Origin: Arthrobacter agilis | GTDB taxonomy: Bacteria; Actinomycetota; Actinomycetes; Actinomycetales; Micrococcaceae | Assembly: GCF_006494655.1 (NCBI RefSeq) | Contig: NZ_VHIM01000006.1 | Location: forward strand, 124,001 to 188,000 | Direction of reading: 5' to 3' | Length of the DNA: 64,000 bases | Part shown: positions 54,716 through 63,616 of the stretch, one piece after another | Layout of the letters: every line of letters begins with the position of its first letter | How positions within the stretch are numbered: position 1 is the stretch's first letter | Made by a program: the position numbers and the translations under genes | Notes under the pieces: generated by a model | Seen by the model: the letters and a program-made list of their open reading frames with translations, nothing else | Told to the model about the DNA's origin: nothing | The model's database searches: none

Positions 54716-55795
54716 CTACTCTTCCGTGCCGATGGCGTCCAGGCGGGCCTGCTCGTCCATCTCGATGGCCGACTGGACCACGGGCTCGAGGTCACCGTTC
54801 ATGACGGTGTCGAGGTTGTAGGCCTTGTACCCCGTGCGGTGGTCCGCGATCCGGTTCTCGGGGTAGTTGTAGGTACGGATACGTTCCGACCGGTCCATGG
54901 TGCGGATCTGCGACTTCCGGATGTCCGAATTCGCCGCGTCGATCTTCTCCTGCTCGTGCGCGAGGATGCGGGACCGCAGCACGCGCATGGCGGCCTCACG
55001 GTTCTGGAGCTGCGACTTCTCGTTCTGCATGGCCACCACGATCCCGGTAGGCAGGTGGGTGATGCGCACGGCGGAGTCCGTCGTGTTGACGGACTGGCCG
55101 CCCGGGCCGGAGGAGCGGTACACGTCGATCTTCAGGTCGTTCTGGTTGATCTCGACCTCTTCCGGCTCGTCGACCTCGGGCAGCACGAGCACGCCCGCCG
55201 CGGACGTGTGGATCCGGCCCTGGGACTCGGTGACCGGGACACGCTGCACCCGGTGCACGCCGCCCTCGAACTTGAGCCGCGCATAGACACCCTCGGCCGG
55301 ATCGTTGGAGGATCCCTTGATGGCCATCTGGACGTCCTTGTAGCCGCCGAGATCCGATTCGTTGGCGGAGATGAGCTCCGTCTTCCACCCGCGCGACTCC
55401 GCGTAGCGCGCGTACATCCGGAGCAGGTCGCCGGCGAACAGGGCTGCCTCGTCGCCACCCTCGCCGCCCTTGACCTCGATGATGACGTTGCGGCCGTCGT
55501 TCGGGTCACGCGGGATGAGCAGGCGCCGCAGGCGCTCCTGCGCGACGGTGAGCTGTTCCTCGAGTACCGGCACCTCGGCGGCGAACTCGGGATCCTCGGA
55601 CGCCATCTCCCGTGCGGCCTCGAGATCGTCGTTCAGGGCGGTCCACCGGTTGTGCGCGTCGACGATCCGGCCGAGCTCGGCGTACCTGCGTCCGAGCCGA
55701 CGCGCCAGAGCCTGATCGGCGTGGACGGCGGGATCGGCGAGCTGGTCCTGCAGCTCGGAGTGCTCGTCGAGCAGTCCCTGGATGGACTCGAACAT
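54716..55795 (-). CDS. prfA: Peptide chain release factor 1
   Basis: 359 residues, standard length. It terminates translation at UAA and UAG. The GGQ loop is in [18 protein letters not shown]; the codon-recognition PxT-type region lies upstream. ATG 55795 has AAAGAGG upstream, and a TAGACT box at 55824-55829 suggests its own promoter. It is followed by prmC. Confidence 0.98.
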   Translation of the reverse strand: MFESIQGLLDEHSELQDQLADPAVHADQALARRLGRRYAELGRIVDAHNRWTALNDDLEAAREMASEDPEFAAEVPVLEEQLTVAQERLRRLLIPRDPNDGRNVIIEVKGGEGGDEAALFAGDLLRMYARYAESRGWKTELISANESDLGGYKDVQMAIKGSSNDPAEGVYARLKFEGGVHRVQRVPVTESQGRIHTSAAGVLVLPEVDEPEEVEINQNDLKIDVYRSSGPGGQSVNTTDSAVRITHLPTGIVVAMQNEKSQLQNREAAMRVLRSRILAHEQEKIDAANSDIRKSQIRTMDRSERIRTYNYPENRIADHRTGYKAYNLDTVMNGDLEPVVQSAIEMDEQARLDAIGTEE

Positions 55796-55823
55796 CGGTG
55801 TACCTCTTTCGGCTTGTGCAGCC

Positions 55824-55829
55824 AGTCTA
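55824..55829 (-). promoter_or_regulatory. -10 box of prfA-prmC
   Basis: TAGACT on the minus strand. Transcription near 55817 leaves a leader of about 22 nt containing the AAAGAGG ribosome site. Confidence 0.5.
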
Positions 55830-55835
55830 CGAAGA

Positions 55836-55894
55836 TCGAGAAGACAGAAATGACCACGATGGGGTGCTCCCGGCGGTTATTCCTGTCTTCTCGA
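55836..55894. repeat. 12-bp inverted repeat upstream of prfA
   Basis: TCGAGAAGACAG (55836-55847) and CTGTCTTCTCGA (55883-55894) are perfect inverted repeats 35 bp apart, directly upstream of the prfA -10 box. The arms could bind a regulator or form a transcript hairpin. Confidence 0.7.
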
Positions 55895-55935
55895 CGCGGG
55901 ATCCCGGTCCGCGGGGAATCCCGGTTAACGGGGAA

Positions 55936-55987
55936 GCCGCCTGTATCGCCGACCGGCCGAGTGGCGCGGGTCGGCGATACAAGCGGC
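55936..55987 (-). terminator. Long hairpin downstream of rho
   Basis: Two 19-nt arms, 55936-55954 and 55969-55987, match except at one position (which can pair G-U in RNA), with a 14-nt loop. The hairpin begins 11 bp after the rho stop codon and is the likely rho terminator; it is unusually long. Confidence 0.7.
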
Positions 55988-55998
55988 TGGGTGAGCTG

Positions 55999-58233
55999 CT
56001 AGTCGGAGTCCTTGGAGCCCAGCGTGGTCTTCTGGACCTGCATGAGGAACTCGACGTTGGACTGCGTCTCCCGGATCTTGTTGGTGAGCAGCTCGAGTGC
56101 CTGCTGGGTCTCGAGACCCGACAGCACGCGGCGCAGCTTCCACATGATCTTGACCTCGTCCGGCGAGAGCAGGTTCTCCTCGCGGCGCGTACCGGACGCG
56201 TTGACGTCCACTGCGGGGAAGATGCGCTTGTCGGCGAGGCTGCGCGAGAGGCGGAGCTCCATGTTGCCGGTGCCCTTGAACTCCTCGAAGATGACTTCGT
56301 CCATCTTGGACCCTGTCTCGACGAGCGCCGTTGCGAGGATGGTGAGCGAGCCACCGTTCTCGATGTTGCGGGCGGCACCGAAGAAGCGCTTCGGCGGGTA
56401 CAGCGCCGCCGAGTCGACGCCACCGGAGAGGATCCGGCCCGACGCCGGAGCGGCCAGGTTGTAGGCACGGCCGAGGCGCGTCATCGAGTCGAGGAGAACC
56501 ACGACGTCCATGCCCATCTCCACGAGGCGCTTGGCGCGCTCGATGGAGAGCTCGGCGACCGTGGTGTGGTCGTCCGCGGGGCGGTCGAAGGTGGAGGCGA
56601 TGACCTCACCCTTCACCGTGCGCTGCATGTCGGTGACTTCCTCGGGGCGCTCGTCCACGAGCACCATCATGAGGTGCACCTCGGGGTTGTTGATCGTGAT
56701 GGCGTTCGCGATCGCCTGCAGGATGAGCGTCTTGCCTGCCTTCGGCGGGGAGACGATCAGGCCACGCTGGCCCTTGCCGATCGGCGCCACGAGGTCGATG
56801 ACGCGGGGGCCGATCTTCTTCGGGTCCGTCTCGAGGCGCAGGCGGTCGGACGGGTAGAGCGGCACGAGCTTCGCGAACTCGACGCGGTCCTTGAGGTCCT
56901 CGGCCGGCTTGCCGTTCACCGTGGTCACGCGGACGAGGGCATTGAACTTCTGCCGGGCGCTGGCCTGCGTCTCGCCCTCGCGGGGTGCACGGATGGCTCC
57001 GACGACGGCGTCGCCCTTGCGCAGGTTGTGCTTCTTGACCTGGGCGAGCGAGACGTAGACGTCGTTCGGTCCGGGCAGGTAGCCGGAGGTGCGCACGAAG
57101 GCGTAGTTCTCGAGGACGTCGAGGATGCCCGCGACGGGCAGCAGGACGTCGTCCTCGGTGACCTCGACGTCGTCGACGTCCGGCTGGTTGCGGCCGCGAC
57201 GGCGGTCGTTGCGCTCGTTGCGGTCGCGGAAGCGGCTGCTGCGGTCGTCGGACGCATTGCCCCCGTTGCGGTTGGCACGGTTACGGCGATTACGGCCGCG
57301 GCCCTCGTCGTCGTTCTGGTTGCCCCGGTTGTCCGAGCGATTGTCCCGGTTGTCCCCTCGGGAATCATTGCGGGCGTCACTGCGCTCGCTGCCGTTGCGG
57401 CCGCCGTCGTTCTGGGTGTCGTTGGTCGAGCCACCGTTGGTGGAGCCACTGTTGTTCGAGGCGCCGTTGTTCGAGCCGCCGTTGTTCGAGCCGCCGTTGG
57501 CGGAATCGTCCCGGCCGTTGCGGGACCGGCTGCGGCGCTCGTTGCGGTCGCCGCGTCCTTCGCCCTGCTGGCCCGATGCGCCGTCACCCTGCTGGCCCGC
57601 GTCGTTCTGGCCGTCGTTCCGGGTATCGTTCCCGGCCTCGTTCTGACCGGACTGTGCGTCGCCGCGATCCTCGCCGCGACGGTTGCGGCGGTTGCGCTGG
57701 TTGCGTCCGCCGCCCTCGCGGTCACCGCGATCCTGCTGCTCGCCGGCGGACGAGTCGTCGGAGGCATCCCGTGACGGAGCCTCGGCCTGCTGGTCGCCGG
57801 TGGCACCTGCGGGCTCGGACGCGGGGACGGAGACGACGCCGTCACTGCCCGCGCGCCGGTTGCGGTTGCGGGTCCGGGGCTGGCGCTCGGCGGGAGCGGA
57901 CTGCTCGTCCTGGGGCTGGCCTGCGGAGGGTGCCTCGGCAGCGTCCGGTGTGCCGGAGACCTCGGAGCGCTGCGCGTCTGCGCCGCGCTCGCTGCGGACG
58001 GACGGTGCCTTCTGGCGGTCCGCCACGGCGCCGCCGCGCTGGTGGTCGGAGATGGCCGAGACGAGGTCGCTCTTGCGCATCCTCGATCCACCGGTGATAC
58101 CGAGCTGTCCGGCGAGTGCCTGCAGCTGCGCGAGCTTCAGGCCTGCAAGGCCGCTGCTCTTGGAAGTTGTTGCGCCGGTTGCTTCAGCGTCTTGGGTGGC
58201 CACACCTGGTAACAGGTCAGTGGTGTCAGTCAC
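55999..58233 (-). CDS. rho: Transcription termination factor Rho with large disordered insert
   Basis: 744 residues. Rho_N helical domain (about 28-62), then about 290 residues (about 65-352) almost wholly of Arg, Asn, Asp, Gly, Ser and Gln, including SNNGGSNNGASNN-type repeats. An RNA-binding cold-shock-like domain follows (PGPNDVYVSLAQVKKHNLRKGD), then the ATPase with Walker A SPPKAGKT and the C-terminal Q/R-loop region. Large inserts here are known for actinobacterial Rho and bind RNA. GTG 58233 has GAAGGA upstream; the frame stays open to 58302 without another good start. Confidence 0.97.
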   Translation of the reverse strand: MTDTTDLLPGVATQDAEATGATTSKSSGLAGLKLAQLQALAGQLGITGGSRMRKSDLVSAISDHQRGGAVADRQKAPSVRSERGADAQRSEVSGTPDAAEAPSAGQPQDEQSAPAERQPRTRNRNRRAGSDGVVSVPASEPAGATGDQQAEAPSRDASDDSSAGEQQDRGDREGGGRNQRNRRNRRGEDRGDAQSGQNEAGNDTRNDGQNDAGQQGDGASGQQGEGRGDRNERRSRSRNGRDDSANGGSNNGGSNNGASNNSGSTNGGSTNDTQNDGGRNGSERSDARNDSRGDNRDNRSDNRGNQNDDEGRGRNRRNRANRNGGNASDDRSSRFRDRNERNDRRRGRNQPDVDDVEVTEDDVLLPVAGILDVLENYAFVRTSGYLPGPNDVYVSLAQVKKHNLRKGDAVVGAIRAPREGETQASARQKFNALVRVTTVNGKPAEDLKDRVEFAKLVPLYPSDRLRLETDPKKIGPRVIDLVAPIGKGQRGLIVSPPKAGKTLILQAIANAITINNPEVHLMMVLVDERPEEVTDMQRTVKGEVIASTFDRPADDHTTVAELSIERAKRLVEMGMDVVVLLDSMTRLGRAYNLAAPASGRILSGGVDSAALYPPKRFFGAARNIENGGSLTILATALVETGSKMDEVIFEEFKGTGNMELRLSRSLADKRIFPAVDVNASGTRREENLLSPDEVKIMWKLRRVLSGLETQQALELLTNKIRETQSNVEFLMQVQKTTLGSKDSD

Positions 58234-58564
58234 GAAGGATCCTTCCCCCTCGTCGGGCGGCCACCTGATCAGTGGTCCGCGGTGGTTTGCCCCGTGCCGC
58301 ATGTGAAGCAGGCGGGGTTCAGCCGGGCCGGAGGCTGCCCGGCGTCGACTGGGTGTGCTGAGAGCCTGGGGATGCCTTCGCGCGTCAGGGCTGGCCCGCG
58401 CACGAAGATATGGTCGGAGGCTACACCGGAGGATGTTCTACTGCTGTCGGAACCTGCAGTGTGTGCGGCGGTCCGAAGATCAGGACGGTCGACTCAACAG
58501 AAGCACACGATGCCTTGAGAGACACAGCGAGTCGCGAGGCGCACAGCATGCGCCGGAACGATCA
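58234..58564. other. 331-bp gene-free region upstream of rho
   Basis: Between thrB and rho there is no credible coding frame. No strong -10 stands out: TAGAAC and TATCTT on the minus strand around 58400-58440 are candidates. The length suggests a rho leader, possibly for Rho autoregulation, but I see no defined structure. Confidence 0.5.
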
Positions 58565-59584
58565 CTACCCTTGGTGCACTTCCACTTTAGCACCTACACG
58601 CTCCACCGCGAGCCGGAGAACCCGCCACGCCCTGGGTGTGTCGCCCTGATCGAGCAGCCGGGCGATGGCCGACTCGGCGGCATCTGCCTGCTCCTGCCCT
58701 ACCGCGAGCGTCATGATGCTCGGGCCCGCGCCGGAGATGGTGCTGGCGAAACCGGCGGACCGCAGGCCGCGCATGAGCGTGGCGCTCGGCAGCATGGCCT
58801 GGGCGCGGTAGTCCTGGTGCAGGGAGTCCTGGGTTGCGGGGAACAGCAGCGACGGGTCCGCGGACAGGGCGTGCACGAGGAGCGCGGCACGGCCCGCGTT
58901 GGCCGCGGCACTGTGGTGCGAGACCGAGGGCGGCAGGAGTGCCCGTGCGCTCTCCGTGGAGAGTGCGGCGTCAGGGACGGCGAGGACGGGGACGACATCG
59001 GGATGCACCTCCACCCGCGAGCTGTGGTACGCGTGTCCGCTCTCCCAGGAGATGGCGAGCGAGCCCATGAGTGCGGGGGCCACGTTGTCGGGATGGCCCT
59101 CGAGCGAGGCCGCCCACTGGAGCACCTGTGCCTCGTCCAGCCGGTGTCCGGCGGGCAGCAGCGCATTGGCGGCGAGGACGCCGGCGACGATCGCCGCGGC
59201 GGAGGAACCGAGGCCCCTACCGTGCGGGATCACGTTGGTAGTGTCCAGCTCGAGCCCCGGGGACCGGAAGCCGACGCGGTCGAGCGTGCCGAGGAGCGAG
59301 CGCGCCACCAGATGGGTCGCGTCGTTCGGCAGGTCGGCTGCTCCCTCCCCCGATGCCCTGACGGTCGTCGTCCCGGCCGTGGTGGTGCGGACCCGCACGG
59401 TGTCGTGCAGCGCGAGCGCCAGGCCGAGGGTGTCGAAGCCCGGTCCGAGATTCGCGCTCGTGGCGGGCACCCGTATCTCGACGGCCTGTCCGGTGTCGAC
59501 CCCGGGAAGCTCCGCCGGTTCGGGGGTGCCGGCGGTGTCGGCGCTCCGGCGGAACGCCGGAGGCGCCGGATGGAGATCCGCCAC
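58565..59584 (-). CDS. thrB: Homoserine kinase
   Basis: 339 residues. GHMP kinase that phosphorylates homoserine for threonine synthesis. Motifs: VPATSANLGPGFDTLGLAL, the ATP loop PHGRGLGSSAAAIVAG, EGHPDNVAPALMG and ISGAGPSIMTL. An extra N-terminal stretch of about 35 residues precedes the domain. One base separates it from thrC. Confidence 0.97.
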   Translation of the reverse strand: MADLHPAPPAFRRSADTAGTPEPAELPGVDTGQAVEIRVPATSANLGPGFDTLGLALALHDTVRVRTTTAGTTTVRASGEGAADLPNDATHLVARSLLGTLDRVGFRSPGLELDTTNVIPHGRGLGSSAAAIVAGVLAANALLPAGHRLDEAQVLQWAASLEGHPDNVAPALMGSLAISWESGHAYHSSRVEVHPDVVPVLAVPDAALSTESARALLPPSVSHHSAAANAGRAALLVHALSADPSLLFPATQDSLHQDYRAQAMLPSATLMRGLRSAGFASTISGAGPSIMTLAVGQEQADAAESAIARLLDQGDTPRAWRVLRLAVERVGAKVEVHQG

Positions 59585-59585
59585 G

Positions 59586-60689
59586 TCAGTCCTCGAGCCC
59601 GAGGGCCGCGGCGACGCTGACGACGTCGAACTCCACCTTCGTCGGTTCGACGTCCGCGCCGTCGGCCGTCCGCAGCGCCCACTGCGGATCCTTCAGGCCG
59701 TGGCCCGTGACGGTGATGACGATGGTCTTGCCCGTCGGGGCAAGACCATCGGCGTGCTTCTTGATGAGTCCTGCGACACCTGCTGCCGAGGCAGGCTCCA
59801 CGAAGACGCCCTCGCGCGAGGACAGCCAGCGGTGCGCGTCCAGGATCTCCTCGTCGGTCACGGCCTCGATGAGGCCGCCGGACTCGTCGCGCGCTGCGAC
59901 GGCGAAGTCCCAGGAGGCGGGATTGCCGATCCGGATGGCGGTGGCGATGGTGTCGGGTTCGGTGATCGGGTGGCCCTTGACGAGCGGCGAGGCACCCTCT
60001 GCCTGGAAGCCCCACATGATCGGCGTGCGGGTGGCGACAGCGGGCAGCTCGCCGTGGTGCATCGACGCGTACGGCGCCGCGTACTCCTTGTAGCCCTTCC
60101 AGTAGGCACTGATGTTGCCGGCATTGCCGACGGGCATCAGGTGGTAGTCCGGCGCGTCGCCGAGGGTGTCGACGACCTCGAAGGCAGCCGTCTTCTGACC
60201 CTCGAGGCGCGCCGGGTTCACCGAGTTCACCAGGAACACGGGGTATGCCTCGGCGAGCTTGCGCGCCACGTCGAGACAGTTGTCGAAGTTCCCGTTGACC
60301 TGCAGCAGCTGCGCGCCGTGCGCGATCGCCTGGCTCAGCTTGCCCATGGAGATCTTGCCGTCCGGTACGAGGACGGCGCACGTGATGCCGGCCTGCGTGG
60401 CGTAGGCGGCCGCGGATGCCGACGTGTTGCCGGTCGACGCGCAGACCACGGCCTTGGCGCCGGCGGCGACGGCCGCCGTCATGGCCATGGTCATGCCGCG
60501 GTCCTTGAAGGACCCGGTGGGGTTCATACCCTCGACCTTGAGGTAGACGGTGTTGCCTGTCAGCTCGGACAGATGCCGCGCATGGACGAGGGGCGTGCCA
60601 CCCTCCCCGAGGGTGACGACCTCCGTGGCGTCCGTCACGGGCAGGCGTTCGGCATACTCGCGGATGACTCCGCGCCACTGGTGGGCCAC
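59586..60689 (-). CDS. thrC: Threonine synthase
   Basis: 367 residues. PLP enzyme converting O-phosphohomoserine to threonine. PLP Lys is in [28 protein letters not shown] is the phosphate-binding part, and VTGHGLKDP lies near the C-terminus. Length matches the short actinobacterial/Bacillus form. It abuts hom directly. Confidence 0.97.
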   Translation of the reverse strand: MAHQWRGVIREYAERLPVTDATEVVTLGEGGTPLVHARHLSELTGNTVYLKVEGMNPTGSFKDRGMTMAMTAAVAAGAKAVVCASTGNTSASAAAYATQAGITCAVLVPDGKISMGKLSQAIAHGAQLLQVNGNFDNCLDVARKLAEAYPVFLVNSVNPARLEGQKTAAFEVVDTLGDAPDYHLMPVGNAGNISAYWKGYKEYAAPYASMHHGELPAVATRTPIMWGFQAEGASPLVKGHPITEPDTIATAIRIGNPASWDFAVAARDESGGLIEAVTDEEILDAHRWLSSREGVFVEPASAAGVAGLIKKHADGLAPTGKTIVITVTGHGLKDPQWALRTADGADVEPTKVEFDVVSVAAALGLED

Positions 60690-62021
60690 TTAGATTCCCT
60701 CTACTCGGAGAACGGATGAGACGGCGGTGATGACATCGAGCGCGGCGACCTGCTTGACGGTGGCGGCGAGCGAGGACTCGGGTGCGCGGTGTGTGACGAT
60801 GCGCAGTTCCGCCGTCGTCCCGCCGTCGGGCCCGTTCTGGTGGATACGCTGGCGCATCGTCTCGATGGACACGCCGTTCTCGGCGAAGATCTGCGCGATG
60901 CGTGCCAGGACACCCGGCTGGTCGGCGACCTGCAGGCCGATGCAGTAGCTCGTGCGGACCGTGTCGATACTGAGCGGCGGCACATGGCCCGTGGTGGTCT
61001 CGGTGCGGCCCGGGCCGCCGAGGACCATGCGGCGTGCGGCGCTGACGACATCGCCCAGCACCGCCGAGGCCGTCGGCGTACCACCGGCGCCCTGACCGTA
61101 GAACATGAGCTCGCCGGCGTTCTCCGCCTCGATGAAGACGGCGTTGAACGCGCCCCGCACGGCGGCGAGCGGATGCGAGCGGGGAAGCAGGGTGGGGTGC
61201 ACGCGGACGCCCACACCGGCGGCCCCGGCCTCGTCGGTGAGCATCTCCGCGATCGCGAGCAGCTTGATGACGTAGCCGTCCTCGGCTGCGGCAGCGATGT
61301 CGTCCGCCGTCACGGAGGTGATGCCCTCGCAGTACACGTTCTCCAGGGCGAAGCGCGTGTGGAAGGACAGGGACGCGAGGATCGCCGCCTTCGCGGCGGC
61401 GTCATGACCCTCGACATCCGCCGTCGGATCGGCTTCCGCGTACCCCAGGTCCTGGGCGGCCTTCAGCGCGTCGGCGAACTGCGCGCCGGTCGAGTCCATC
61501 TGGTCCAGGATGTAGTTCGTGGTGCCGTTGACGATGCCGAGCACGCGGGTGATGCGGTCCCCGGAGAGGCTGTCACGGATGGGCCGGAGGATCGGGATGG
61601 CACCGGCGACCGCGGCCTCGTAGGACAGCTGGACCCCGGCGGCGTCGGCCTGCTCGTAGAGTTCCGGGCCGTCCTGCGCGAGGAGTGCCTTGTTCCCGCT
61701 GACCACCGTGGCGCCGTGCTCGATGGCGCGGTGGATCAGGGTCTTGGCCGGCTCGATCCCGCCCATGAGCTCGATGACGATGTCGGCCTGCTCCACGAGC
61801 GACTCCGCGTCGGTTGTGAGGAGGCCGGCGGGGAGCTCCACCTCGCGCTGCGCCGCGAGGGTGCGCACGGCGACGCCGACGAGCTCGAGCGGCGCCCCGG
61901 CGCGGCGGCCGAGGTTCTCGGCGTCCTCGAGGAGGATCCGGGCCACCTGGGACCCGACGTTGCCGCAGCCGAGCAGGGCTACGCGCAGGGGTTTGACTGG
62001 GGGCGTGACTGGCGCATTCAT
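60690..62021 (-). CDS. hom: Homoserine dehydrogenase
   Basis: 443 residues. NAD(P)-dependent reduction of aspartate semialdehyde to homoserine, the branch to threonine and methionine. Rossmann start VALLGCGNVGSQVARIL, SGNKALL, GIVNGTTNYIL and EADPTADVEGHDAAAKAAIL are present. The last 85 or so residues form an ACT domain (GVLARIAQIFAENGVSIE) for feedback inhibition by threonine. It overlaps lysA by 4 bp. Confidence 0.98.
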   Translation of the reverse strand: MNAPVTPPVKPLRVALLGCGNVGSQVARILLEDAENLGRRAGAPLELVGVAVRTLAAQREVELPAGLLTTDAESLVEQADIVIELMGGIEPAKTLIHRAIEHGATVVSGNKALLAQDGPELYEQADAAGVQLSYEAAVAGAIPILRPIRDSLSGDRITRVLGIVNGTTNYILDQMDSTGAQFADALKAAQDLGYAEADPTADVEGHDAAAKAAILASLSFHTRFALENVYCEGITSVTADDIAAAAEDGYVIKLLAIAEMLTDEAGAAGVGVRVHPTLLPRSHPLAAVRGAFNAVFIEAENAGELMFYGQGAGGTPTASAVLGDVVSAARRMVLGGPGRTETTTGHVPPLSIDTVRTSYCIGLQVADQPGVLARIAQIFAENGVSIETMRQRIHQNGPDGGTTAELRIVTHRAPESSLAATVKQVAALDVITAVSSVLRVEGI

Positions 62022-63616
62022 GCTGTCCGTGGGTCTCCTGGATCCGTGGCGGGCGCTGGGGTGCGCGGGGCTGGCTCGCGCTGGACGTCCCTGCGGAACA
62101 GGTCCTCCTCGGTCTCGCCGCGCACGATCAGCCGGGCTGCCCCGTCGACGACCGCCACGACGGGCGGGCGCGTCAGGTAGTTGTAGTTGCTCGAGAGCAC
62201 CCAGCAGTACGCACCGGTTCCGGGAACGGCGAGGAGGTCACCGGCTCCGGTGTCCTCGGGGAGGTAGACGTCCCGCACCACAATGTCACCGCTCTCGCAG
62301 TGTTTTCCAACCACACGGGAGAGCACGGGGGCGGCGTCCGGGGTCCGGGAGGCCAGGACGGCCGAATAATCCGCGCCGTAGAGCACCGGGCGGGCGTTGT
62401 CGCTCATGCCGCCGTCCACCGACACATAGCGTCGCGGCTGCGTAACGGAGGTGTCGTGGAGCACCTCCGAGCCGTTCGCCGCGGCATCCACCCGCACCGT
62501 CTTGGTCGTCCCCGCGGTGTAGAGCGTGAAGGTCGTGGGGCCGACGATCGCCCGCCCCGGCTCGATCGAGATGCGCGGCACGCGCAGTCCCAGCTCGGTG
62601 CAGGTGGACCCGACGACGGCGGCCATCGCCCGGGCGATCTCCGCCGCGGGCCGCGGTTGGTCCGCCTCCGTGTAGGCGATCCCGTAACCGCCACCGAGGT
62701 CCAGCTCCGGCAGTTCGACGCCGTGCCGGTCCCGGACACCGGCGAGGAAGCCCAGCAGCCGCTGAGCCGCGAGCTCGAAGCCTTCCGGCTCGAAGATCTG
62801 CGAGCCGATGTGGCAGTGCACGCCGAGCAGGTTGATGCCGGGGTGCGCCAAGGCGTCGGCCACGGCGCGCGCGGCCGGCGAGGAGTCGCCGTCGATACCG
62901 TCGTCCTGGACCTGCGCGCGGCCGTGCGCGCCGTCCTGCCCGTCGTCCAGCTGACCGGGCCCCTGCTCGGCAGTGAGGGAGAGCCCGAACTTCTGGTCCT
63001 CGTGTGCCGTCGCGATGAACTCGTGCGTGGAGGCGTGCACGCCCGGGGTCAGGCGGATCATGACGTTCGCGGTGCGCCCCCGCCGGACCGCGAGGTCCCC
63101 GACCAGCGCCACCTCCTGCAGGCTGTCGACGACGATCCGGCCGAGCCCGGCATCGATGGCCCGGGTGATCTCCGCGGCCGACTTGTTGTTCCCGTGGAGC
63201 CCCAGCCGGTGGCCGGGCATCCCGGCGCGGAGGGCGACCGCGAGTTCGCCGCCGGAGCAGGTGTCGAGGCCGAGACCCTCCTCACGCACCCAGTGGGCCA
63301 CCTCCGTGCAGAGGAAGGACTTGCCGGCGTAGAAGACGTCCACTCCCCCGCAGAGGTCGCGGAAGGCGTCGTCGAACGCGTCGCGGAACGTGGCGGCGCG
63401 AGCGCGGAAATCGCGCTCCGACATCACGAACAGCGGCGTGCCGAACTCCTCGGCCAGCTCTGCGACGGAGACGCCGTCGATACTCAGGACGCCGTCGGTC
63501 CCGCGCTCCACGTCCTCGGCCCAGAGCTTCGCGTCGAGGCGTGCCTGGTCCGCCGGGAGCGAGAGCCAGTCCGGCGCCAGGGGTGACGCTTCACGGGGTG
63601 CTGCCCTGCCCGCCAT
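62018..63616 (-). CDS. lysA: Diaminopimelate decarboxylase
   Basis: 532 residues, longer than the usual 420-480. It forms L-lysine from meso-diaminopimelate. PLP Lys99 in YAGKSFL, HGNNKS, HIGSQIFE (269-276), GGGYGIAY and CESGDIV are present. The excess length comes from an N-terminal segment of about 45 residues and a Gln/Asp/Gly-rich insert at about 216-246 (GPGQLDDGQDGAHGR). ATG 63616 shares its A with the argS stop, and the 3' end overlaps hom. Confidence 0.96.
   Translation of the reverse strand: MAGRAAPREASPLAPDWLSLPADQARLDAKLWAEDVERGTDGVLSIDGVSVAELAEEFGTPLFVMSERDFRARAATFRDAFDDAFRDLCGGVDVFYAGKSFLCTEVAHWVREEGLGLDTCSGGELAVALRAGMPGHRLGLHGNNKSAAEITRAIDAGLGRIVVDSLQEVALVGDLAVRRGRTANVMIRLTPGVHASTHEFIATAHEDQKFGLSLTAEQGPGQLDDGQDGAHGRAQVQDDGIDGDSSPAARAVADALAHPGINLLGVHCHIGSQIFEPEGFELAAQRLLGFLAGVRDRHGVELPELDLGGGYGIAYTEADQPRPAAEIARAMAAVVGSTCTELGLRVPRISIEPGRAIVGPTTFTLYTAGTTKTVRVDAAANGSEVLHDTSVTQPRRYVSVDGGMSDNARPVLYGADYSAVLASRTPDAAPVLSRVVGKHCESGDIVVRDVYLPEDTGAGDLLAVPGTGAYCWVLSSNYNYLTRPPVVAVVDGAARLIVRGETEEDLFRRDVQREPAPRTPAPATDPGDPRTA

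Noticed and set aside
55612-57774. Long plus-strand frame opposite rho, with Val/Ala-rich apparent membrane segments
   Set aside because: It is the complement of the Asn/Arg/Gly codons of the Rho insert; the hydrophobic look is a by-product of that composition.
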